Assembly (NCBI GenBank): GCA_964534355.1
Contig: CAZHNZ010000009.1
Location: 1 to 50,991, forward strand
DNA from: CAXXIC01 sp964534355
GTDB lineage: Bacteria > Bacteroidota > Bacteroidia > Bacteroidales > UBA7332
DNA length: 50,991 nt
Direction of reading: 5' to 3'
The translations under genes and the position numbers were made by a program. Below, piece by piece: positions 42,575-49,137 of this stretch (position 1 is the stretch's first letter; each line of letters begins with the position of its first letter). The notes below the pieces were generated by a model, which ran no database searches, was not told where the DNA came from, and was given only the letters and a program-made list of their open reading frames with translations.

Positions 42575-42582
42575 CAAACATA
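42575..42582 (-). promoter_or_regulatory. -7 box for the subtilase-xseA-rnz run
   Basis: TATGTTTG on the minus strand, exact TAnnTTTG match, 43 bases before ATG 42532; a TTTG lies 22 bases farther upstream, slightly long for a -33 element. Confidence 0.5.
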
Positions 42583-42705
42583 GTACATTTTTGTGAAACA
42601 AAAGCAAATGCAATCAAATATAGCATATTTATACAGCATTTAAATACTGAAAAAACCATTTTTCGAAAAGCCCGGAAAACTACATCAAATTTGAGCAAAT
42701 TAATA

Positions 42706-42713
42706 TAACTTTG
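42706..42713 (+). promoter_or_regulatory. -7 box for the LolD-like gene
   Basis: TAACTTTG, exact TAnnTTTG match, ending 31 bases before ATG 42745. Confidence 0.45.
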
Positions 42714-42744
42714 CAGCACAAATCAAGAGTTTAACAGCACAGAC

Positions 42745-43398
42745 ATGATCAGCATCAGAAATATTAAAAAGAGTTTCGGTAATCTGGAGGTTTTGAAAGG
42801 AATTAATCTGGAAATTGACAAGGCGGAGGTTGTATCCATTGTCGGCCCCAGTGGCGCAGGCAAAACTACACTGCTTCAAATTATGGGAACACTTGACAAA
42901 GCAGACAGCGGCTCTGTTGTAATAAATAATTGCGACACGTCCAAACTCAAAGAAAGAGAGCTATCGGCCTTTCGCAACAAACACATAGGTTTCATATTTC
43001 AGTTTCATCAGTTGCTACCCGAATTTACAGCTCTCGAAAATGTGATGATACCCGCTCTGATAGGCAATGCAAAAAGTTCGGAGGCAGAAAAGAGGGCGAA
43101 GGAAATTCTCGATTTTTTAAATCTGAGCCAACGATTCGAACACAAACCCGCCCAGCTTTCGGGAGGTGAAAAACAACGGGTAGCTGTTGCCAGAGCTCTG
43201 ATCAATCAGCCGTCAGTAATTTTGGCCGATGAGCCATCGGGTAGTCTGGACACTGTACATAAAGAGGAGCTGCATCGGCTGTTTTTTGAGCTTCGCGACA
43301 AGCTTCAACAAACATTCATTATCGTAACACACGATACAGAGCTGGCTAAAGCCACCGACCGGGTTATTTCGATGAAAGACGGGATGATATCAGTCTAA
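42745..43398 (+). CDS. lolD: LolD-like ABC transporter ATP-binding protein
   Basis: 217-aa ATPase of the MacB/LolD/FtsE group, energising lipoprotein release from the inner membrane or a related mechanotransmission transporter. Motifs: Walker A VGPSGAGKTT, Q-loop FIFQFHQLLPEFTALENV (a LolD/MacB hallmark), signature LSGGEKQRVAVARA, Walker B VILADEPSGSLD and the switch His in IVTHDTEL. The permease partner (LolC/E) is not adjacent. Its 3' end overlaps the convergent VanZ-like gene by 35 bases (43364-43398). The ATPase family is certain; the Lol role is inferred. Confidence 0.85.
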   Translation: MISIRNIKKSFGNLEVLKGINLEIDKAEVVSIVGPSGAGKTTLLQIMGTLDKADSGSVVINNCDTSKLKERELSAFRNKHIGFIFQFHQLLPEFTALENVMIPALIGNAKSSEAEKRAKEILDFLNLSQRFEHKPAQLSGGEKQRVAVARALINQPSVILADEPSGSLDTVHKEELHRLFFELRDKLQQTFIIVTHDTELAKATDRVISMKDGMISV

Positions 43399-43753
43399 AC
43401 ACAAGATAAGCGACAATAACACCTGACACGTTGGCGGCAAAATCGAACCAATCGCCTGTTCTACCCTGCACCAGATAATGTTGCGCCAACTCTATACACC
43501 CACCAAAAAGAACCGGAATAAACAAGGCCCAAAAAAGGGTAATCCCCACCCTGGTGTGCAATTTCATCTTCACCAACTCAATAAGTGTACCAGCCGTCAG
43601 CACAAAATAAAGTGCAGAATGCACCAATTTATCCACGCCTATAAACTGAATATCTACCGGACTCTGAAAGCTTCTGTTAGTCAGGCACAAATAAGCTATC
43701 ACCAAATATATGGATGGAGAAATAAGATGATAGGGTTTAAATTTATAATCCAT
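43364..43753 (-). CDS. VanZ-like family membrane protein
   Basis: 129-aa protein with four membrane helices. The VanZ-like pattern is visible: DKLVHSALYFVLTAGTL (helix 2 with the conserved Asp-Lys-x-x-H), FGGCIELAQHYLV and GRTGDWFDFAANVSGV. VanZ homologues are common single genes of unknown exact role, one of which affects teicoplanin sensitivity. The stop end overlaps lolD by 35 bases on the opposite strand. Confidence 0.85.
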   Translation of the reverse strand: MDYKFKPYHLISPSIYLVIAYLCLTNRSFQSPVDIQFIGVDKLVHSALYFVLTAGTLIELVKMKLHTRVGITLFWALFIPVLFGGCIELAQHYLVQGRTGDWFDFAANVSGVIVAYLVFRLISSRLSSK

Positions 43754-43787
43754 CAGGCTTTTTATTTTATTATTACAAATAATTATT

Positions 43788-43795
43788 TATTTTTG
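43788..43795 (+). promoter_or_regulatory. -7 box for the helix-hairpin-helix gene
   Basis: TATTTTTG, matching TAnnTTTG, ending 47 bases before ATG 43843. Confidence 0.4.
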
Positions 43796-43842
43796 CATCC
43801 ACAAAACCATCTGAATAATCAGGCAAACCTGTATAAAGAAAT

Positions 43843-44763
43843 ATGTGGAAAGATTACTTCAAAATGACCAACAAAGAGAGATCGGCGATACTAACGTTGC
43901 TTTGCATTGTCATTATTATTCAAATCGTCATAAGCCTTATTCCTGATAACAGTTTCTCCGACATAAGTAAGTCAGAAATCGAACAATTCAAACGGGATAT
44001 TGCACGCCACGAAGCCAGCCTCAAACAAAAGAAATCGCACAAATACGCCAATTACGACAAAACAAACCGGTCGGAAATTTCTGTATCTTTATCCGTATTC
44101 GATCCCAACACGGCCGACTCTGCCTCTCTGATGAAACTTGGCTTTAAACCTTTTCACATCCGGATGATTCTGCGATACAGACAGAAAGGGGGCAAGTTTC
44201 GGAAGCCGGAAGATATTGCACGCATCCCTTATCTAGACAAAGCATTTGCCGACAAACTAATTCCATATATCAATATACATCCGGAGTTTGCTGCCCGCAG
44301 AGATACCTCAACCGCACCCCATAAACCACTCTATACCAAACAGTTCAAATACACCGAAGGGACACAGGTAGATGTGGCTTCGGCAGACACAACCGAGTTG
44401 AAAAAAGTGCCCGGCATCGGCAGTGGTATGGCATCGGCCATAGTGAACTACCGCACCAGATTGGGTGGCTTCTATACAACCGAACAACTGAAAGAGATAA
44501 AGTGCATCACAGAAGATTGCTATACCTCTCTTTGCAAGTTTTTGATTGTAAAAAAGCCGGTTATCTCGCCTATTCCTGTCAATAAAACAGGAATAGAAAA
44601 ACTCAATGCCCATCCGTATCTCAACTTCTACCAGGCCAAAGCCATAGTAGAACTTCGCAGGAAAAAAGGAAGCCTAAAGAATTTGAAAGAACTCTCGTTG
44701 TTCGAAGAATTTTCAGAGAAAGACTTCGCTCGCCTCTCTCATTACCTCGACTTCTCTCTATAA
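43843..44763 (+). CDS. ComEA-like helix-hairpin-helix protein with N-terminal membrane anchor
   Basis: 306-aa protein: one membrane helix (about 15-35, TLLCIVIIIQIVISLIP), a charged linker, then three helix-hairpin-helix modules of the ComEA type: FDPNTADSASLMKLGFK (about 85), VDVASADTTELKKVPGIG (about 177) and IEKLNAHPYLNFYQAKAI (about 248). Each has the N-A/D start and GxG-like hairpin that bind DNA backbone non-specifically. ComEA in transformable bacteria pulls DNA into the periplasm; a similar role here is an inference, as no other competence gene is near. An internal ATG at 43864 is an alternative start. Its end overlaps argB by 6 bases on the opposite strand. Confidence 0.85.
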   Translation: MWKDYFKMTNKERSAILTLLCIVIIIQIVISLIPDNSFSDISKSEIEQFKRDIARHEASLKQKKSHKYANYDKTNRSEISVSLSVFDPNTADSASLMKLGFKPFHIRMILRYRQKGGKFRKPEDIARIPYLDKAFADKLIPYINIHPEFAARRDTSTAPHKPLYTKQFKYTEGTQVDVASADTTELKKVPGIGSGMASAIVNYRTRLGGFYTTEQLKEIKCITEDCYTSLCKFLIVKKPVISPIPVNKTGIEKLNAHPYLNFYQAKAIVELRRKKGSLKNLKELSLFEEFSEKDFARLSHYLDFSL

Positions 44764-45531
44764 AGTAACCCGGGTACCGCAACCCTCCTTCGAAATTTCC
44801 GATGCCTGAGTAATTACAACCTCTTTGACTCCTGCCGACAAAGCTTCAAAAGCGTTATCCAGCTTGGGAATCATACCGCCCTGAATCACTCCCTGCTCCA
44901 CATACACTTTGTATGCGTCGGGTGTAATTTGGGCAATCACGCTATCGTCATCGTTTTCGTCACGCAAAACGCCCTTCTTTTCGAAACAATAAACGAGAGT
45001 TACATCAAAATAAGCAGACAAAGCTTTTGCTGCTTCTCCGGCGATAGTATCAGCATTGGTATTGAGCATATTACCCAAGCCATCGTGCGTAAGTGGCGCC
45101 AGTACCGGAACAACCTCTTTCTCTATCAATTCAGCTAGAAGCAGCGCATTTACCGCCTTTACATCGCCAACAAATCCGTAGTCAACCTCTTTTACCGGAC
45201 GTTTTTCAGAACGAATCAAATCCATATCGGCACCGGTCAGGCCCAAAGCATTCATACCCAATGCCTGAAGAGATGCTACAAGATTTTTATTCACCAATCC
45301 GGCATAAACCATTGTTACCACTTTCAGGGTTTCGGCATCAGTTATACGACGGCCATTCACCATCTGACTTTCTATACCCAGCTGCGATGCTATTTTGGTA
45401 GCCGAACGACCACCGCCATGCACCAATAGTTTTCGACCTTTTATGGCAGAAAAATCGTTGAGCAATGCACGAAGAGTTTCCTCTTCTTCTACAATTTTAC
45501 CACCCACTTTTACAATCGTAAGCTTATTCAT
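44758..45531 (-). CDS. argB: acetylglutamate kinase
   Basis: 257-aa cytoplasmic kinase of arginine synthesis, phosphorylating N-acetyl-L-glutamate. Amino acid kinase signatures are present: IVKVGGKIVEEE, LLVHGGGRSATKIA, NGRRITDAETLKVV, LGLTGADMDLI, NTNADTIAGEAAKAL and the IQGGMIPKLDNAFEAL motif. A single gene with own TATCTTTG box at 45620-45627; other arg genes are not in the window. Length matches the family. Confidence 0.95.
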   Translation of the reverse strand: MNKLTIVKVGGKIVEEEETLRALLNDFSAIKGRKLLVHGGGRSATKIASQLGIESQMVNGRRITDAETLKVVTMVYAGLVNKNLVASLQALGMNALGLTGADMDLIRSEKRPVKEVDYGFVGDVKAVNALLLAELIEKEVVPVLAPLTHDGLGNMLNTNADTIAGEAAKALSAYFDVTLVYCFEKKGVLRDENDDDSVIAQITPDAYKVYVEQGVIQGGMIPKLDNAFEALSAGVKEVVITQASEISKEGCGTRVTL

Positions 45532-45619
45532 TTCTATTATTCTGATATTTAATTGTATTTTTTAATAATCGGCTATCACATTTCTGCACTATTTTAACAA
45601 TAGCCATTTAAAACAGGTT

Positions 45620-45627
45620 CAAAGATA
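45620..45627 (-). promoter_or_regulatory. -7 box for argB
   Basis: TATCTTTG on the minus strand, exact TAnnTTTG match, 89 bases before ATG 45531; the leader is fairly long. Confidence 0.45.
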
Positions 45628-45681
45628 GTGCTTTTTCAGCAAACTGCAATTCAGACCGAAACAGATTAAGCAGTTATTTGT

Positions 45682-45689
45682 TACCTTTG
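45682..45689 (+). promoter_or_regulatory. -7 box for the M13 peptidase gene
   Basis: TACCTTTG, exact TAnnTTTG match, ending 20 bases before ATG 45710. Confidence 0.45.
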
Positions 45690-45709
45690 TAAGTTCAATA
45701 ATAAAAAAC

Positions 45710-47755
45710 ATGAGACGTATGAAAAAAATAAACTATTTCCTGTTAACAATTGGAATAACTATGATGACAGCATGCAACAAATCCGGTATTCCGGCCAAAC
45801 CGGCTTATGATCTTTCGAATCTGGACACCACAACTGCTCCGGGTGCCGATTTTTACCAGTATGCCTGCGGTGGCTGGATGAAAAACAACCCGCTCAAACC
45901 CGAATTTTCGAGATACGGAACATTCGATGCATTGGGCGAAGAAAACAGAGAACAACTAAAAACTCTGGTGGAAGAAATCAGCCAAAAGAGCCACGATGAG
46001 GGCACAGTAGCGCAAAAAATTGGCACACTTTACAACCTGGGCATGGACAGCGTAAAGCTCAATAAGGATGGTGCAAAGCCTATTGCTGCTGACCTGGCAG
46101 AAGTGGCGGCCATTTCCGACAAGGCACAACTACCCGCCTACCTGGCCAAAGCATGCAAAGCCGGATTCGGTGCACCGTTCAGCTTCTATATCTATGCCGA
46201 TGATATGAATAGTTCCGTCAATATCGCACATCTGACTCAGGGTGGGCTTTCGCTTCCGGAACGTGAATATTACGTAGCAACAGACGAATCGAACACCAAA
46301 ATCAGAGCCGAATTTTTGAAATTTGTAGCCAAAATGTTTTTATTGGCCAATCCCAAATGCACCGACAGCAAACAAAAGGCAGAGAGTATTCTGAAATTTG
46401 AGACACAACTGGCCAAAGCCCACTACACCAAAGAGGCTTTGCGCGATCCAATGAAGAATTACCACAAAATTACCCTCGACCAATTGCAAAAAACCGCACC
46501 GGGCTTCGACTGGAAGCTTTTCTTCTCATCTATCGGCCTCAACGGATTGAAGGATCTGAACGTAGCACAAACAGAACCTATACAAGAGGTTGCCAAAGCG
46601 ATGAGCAGCAACAGCCTGGACGAGATAAAAACCTGGCTTTCGTGGCAAATCATCAATCACTCAGCATCGTTCCTGAGCGACGATTTTGAACAGGAAAACT
46701 TCAACTTTTATGGCAAAACACTGACCGGAACACCCGAAAACAGACTCAGATGGAAACGTGTGCTGGGCACCACAGATGGCGTGCTGGGCGAAGCCATCGG
46801 GCAGATGTATGTCGAAAAATATTTCCCGGCCGAATCGAAAGAAAAAATGCTTGATCTGGTGGACAATCTGAAGGTGGCACTGGGAGAACGGATAAACGGT
46901 CTGACCTGGATGAGCGACTCCACAAAACAGAAGGCGCAAGAGAAACTGGCGGCTTTCAAGGTTAAAATCGGATATCCCGACAAATGGAGAGATTACTCCA
47001 AACTGAATATCTCGGAGAAAGAGAGCTATTACGCCAATGTATGCCGTGCCAATGCTTTCGAATTCGACTACATGTTGGCCAAAGTGGGCAAACCGGTAGA
47101 CAAAGACGAATGGTTGATGACCCCGCAAACAGTGAACGCCTACTACAACCCAACCACCAACGAGATTTGTTTTCCAGCAGCTATATTGCAACCTCCTTTC
47201 TTCAACCCCAATGCCGATGACGCCATCAACTACGGTGCTATTGGCGTGGTGATCGGACACGAAATGTCGCACGGATTTGACGATCAGGGTCGCCAGTTCG
47301 ACAAAGAGGGTAACCTGAAAGAGTGGTGGAATGCAGCCGACACCGAACAGTTCAACAAACGTACTGCCGGCCTGGTGAAGCACTACGACAACATACTGGT
47401 TGCCAAAGGACTACACGCCAACGGCTCATTTACACTGGGAGAAAACATTGCCGATCAGGGTGGTTTGCAAATCTCATATGCCGCCTTCCAAAAAGCACAG
47501 AAAGAGCATCCGGCCACAGAAAAAACAGATGGATTTACACCCAATCAGCGATTCTTCCTCTCTTATGCCAATGTTTGGGCCGGAAACATCCGCGACAAAG
47601 AGATTGTCAGACTAACACAAATAGACCCCCACTCATTGGGCAAATGGCGGGTAAATGGCGCACTGCCCCATGTAGATGCCTGGTACGAAGCATTTCACAT
47701 CACCAACAAAGACCCTCTTTATCTGGCGCCTGACAAACGCGTGATTATTTGGTAA
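45710..47755 (+). CDS. M13 family metallopeptidase (PepO/neprilysin-like lipoprotein)
   Basis: 681-aa zinc endopeptidase acting on oligopeptides in the envelope. A lipobox MTACN (Cys near residue 22) marks it as a lipoprotein. N-terminal M13 domain with DFYQYACGGWMKNNPL; catalytic part with NAYYNPTTNEICFPAAIL, zinc motif VIGHEMSHGFDDQG (near 513), the ENIADQGGL motif carrying the third zinc ligand, and the C-terminal VNGALPHVDAWYEAF. Ends in IIW, the usual aromatic terminus. All zinc and catalytic residues are intact. An internal ATG at 45719 is an equally likely start. The gene is followed by a strong terminator. Confidence 0.94.
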   Translation: MRRMKKINYFLLTIGITMMTACNKSGIPAKPAYDLSNLDTTTAPGADFYQYACGGWMKNNPLKPEFSRYGTFDALGEENREQLKTLVEEISQKSHDEGTVAQKIGTLYNLGMDSVKLNKDGAKPIAADLAEVAAISDKAQLPAYLAKACKAGFGAPFSFYIYADDMNSSVNIAHLTQGGLSLPEREYYVATDESNTKIRAEFLKFVAKMFLLANPKCTDSKQKAESILKFETQLAKAHYTKEALRDPMKNYHKITLDQLQKTAPGFDWKLFFSSIGLNGLKDLNVAQTEPIQEVAKAMSSNSLDEIKTWLSWQIINHSASFLSDDFEQENFNFYGKTLTGTPENRLRWKRVLGTTDGVLGEAIGQMYVEKYFPAESKEKMLDLVDNLKVALGERINGLTWMSDSTKQKAQEKLAAFKVKIGYPDKWRDYSKLNISEKESYYANVCRANAFEFDYMLAKVGKPVDKDEWLMTPQTVNAYYNPTTNEICFPAAILQPPFFNPNADDAINYGAIGVVIGHEMSHGFDDQGRQFDKEGNLKEWWNAADTEQFNKRTAGLVKHYDNILVAKGLHANGSFTLGENIADQGGLQISYAAFQKAQKEHPATEKTDGFTPNQRFFLSYANVWAGNIRDKEIVRLTQIDPHSLGKWRVNGALPHVDAWYEAFHITNKDPLYLAPDKRVIIW

Positions 47756-47835
47756 ACAACCGTGAATAAACAACCCGAATTTTTATTCATTAATTAATCC
47801 GCATTCAATATTTTTGTTATACCTCAGGTTAATAG

Positions 47836-47888
47836 CGATGGGGGACAACAAACCTTGTTGCGAAGAGGCATGATTGCCCGGCAATCAT
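47836..47888. other. two dyad-symmetry sites after the M13 gene
   Basis: CAACAA-ACC-TTGTTG at 47836-47850 and ATGATTGCC-C-GGCAATCAT at 47870-47888. The second is a perfect 9-base dyad around one central base, too tight for a hairpin and more like a dimeric protein-binding site. They lie between the M13 stop and its terminator. Confidence 0.5.
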
Positions 47889-47895
47889 ATTCATT

Positions 47896-47938
47896 AAAAA
47901 AGAGGCTGCTACCTGTACGGAAAGCTGCCTCTTTTTAA
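47896..47938. terminator. bidirectional rho-independent terminator
   Basis: AAAAAGAGGC pairs with GCCTCTTTTT (10 bases) with a 22-base loop; A-run and T-run on the two sides let it serve both the M13 gene and the convergent minus-strand genes. Confidence 0.85.
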
Positions 47939-47954
47939 TTTGCTGGTCGAATAA

Positions 47955-48254
47955 TCACTTCTTCCAGGCGTGCAGTACATCCAACAATGCGCTGATAAAC
48001 AGTTTTAATACAGGAAAAAAGGCTAGCCCAACCGAGAATACTAACATTAAGATTATTATATATTTCCCTGCTTTCAGTTCTTTTATCAAACGGGGAAGCA
48101 TCGTTATAGTCAACAAAACAATTAGCATCATTATCAAAAATGAACTAAGTAACGGCGAATAGAGACTCGACATTTCAGGTCTACCCGGCGATAGCAACAC
48201 AAAAAAAGCAGTGAGAACAACGCCTATAATTACAAATATTTTTATAATTTTCAT
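47955..48254 (-). CDS. small membrane protein, three predicted helices, unknown
   Basis: 99-aa protein with three hydrophobic segments: 5-22 (FVIIGVVLTAFFVLLS), about 36-54 (LSSFLIMMLIVLLTITML) and about 65-92 (IIILMLVFSVGLAFF onward), joined by short basic loops, ending HAWKK. No family is recognised. It follows the lipoprotein gene by 50 bases on the same strand, both AT-rich, and they may form a unit. It ends near the bidirectional terminator at 47896-47938. Confidence 0.65.
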   Translation of the reverse strand: MKIIKIFVIIGVVLTAFFVLLSPGRPEMSSLYSPLLSSFLIMMLIVLLTITMLPRLIKELKAGKYIIILMLVFSVGLAFFPVLKLFISALLDVLHAWKK

Positions 48255-48304
48255 ATATATAATATATTATAAAACATAATTCAACAAAACAAGAATAAAA
48301 CAAA

Positions 48305-49033
48305 CTAATTCTTAGGCAATATCAAAGGAGTGGAGTTGAATTTATGAAAAAGGAAACATTCTTCAATATTTTGATAATAGGCATTTAAAGCTGACTTTTC
48401 TGCCGCATATGCTGATAAATAGTCAACTATAAGGAAATATGCCCCTAACGATGGGTTTACAGTACCTATGAACAAATTGAAAGTGACATTTACCGCAAAG
48501 ATTGTATAAATCGTCTCTATATCGTCATTATATGAGTCTAGCGCACTCTGTAGACATTCACCATATGAGCTTCCAATCTCAAAGCCACTCTTCAGACGAT
48601 TATTTTTCATAGTAGGTGTATTCCAATTAATAGATTTGAAGCATTGTTTTTTTTCATTTTCATTTAAAACGTTATAAGCATCTTGCTCTTCAAATCTCGC
48701 TGCCTTAATCTTTAAATCATCGAAGTCACTGTTTTTCAAACCAATTTTCAACAACAATTCCTCATTCCTTAATGTATCTTTTGCTATTTGAATCATTATT
48801 TCCAATTCTTTTTTGCTTAATGAATTCAATTTCCCATACACTTTAGACTTTAATTGCTTTAAAGAATAAACATAATCTTTAAATTCACTTGAATTCTGCA
48901 CTAGACTTACGCGTTTTGCAGATCTTAACTGATTATTATCTAAGGTATCTAAATCACTTAAAGCATCATTACGATTATCACAGCTAATAAAAGAGACGAT
49001 AACCAACACTAAAACAAAAGAAAGATTTTTCAT
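48305..49033 (-). CDS. lipoprotein of unknown function
   Basis: 242-aa lipoprotein. Signal peptide with lipobox SFISC (Cys 18), then DNRNDALSDLD, an acidic leader like other exported Bacteroidota lipoproteins. The middle (about 40-130) is helical and charged with several Lys/Glu heptads; the last third has a hydrophobic stretch (TIYTIFAVNVTFNLFIG, then AYFLIVDYLSAYAAEKSAL) and two Cys. No domain is recognised. The frame opens at a TTG at 49042; ATG 49033 is chosen since it begins the signal peptide. The base composition is clearly more AT-rich than the M13 gene nearby, hinting at a separate origin. Confidence 0.75.
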   Translation of the reverse strand: MKNLSFVLVLVIVSFISCDNRNDALSDLDTLDNNQLRSAKRVSLVQNSSEFKDYVYSLKQLKSKVYGKLNSLSKKELEIMIQIAKDTLRNEELLLKIGLKNSDFDDLKIKAARFEEQDAYNVLNENEKKQCFKSINWNTPTMKNNRLKSGFEIGSSYGECLQSALDSYNDDIETIYTIFAVNVTFNLFIGTVNPSLGAYFLIVDYLSAYAAEKSALNAYYQNIEECFLFHKFNSTPLILPKN

Positions 49034-49137
49034 ATTTATCAATTTAAATTATTTGGTAAAAAAAAAGAACCCGCATTTATCATTTCAACGGCTATAAAAA
49101 CATATAAAAACTTTATTTATAACATCCCACCCCCTCC

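Noticed and set aside
46661..47383. 240-codon minus-strand open frame inside the M13 gene
   Set aside because: Antisense shadow; the plus frame carries the full zinc-peptidase motifs.
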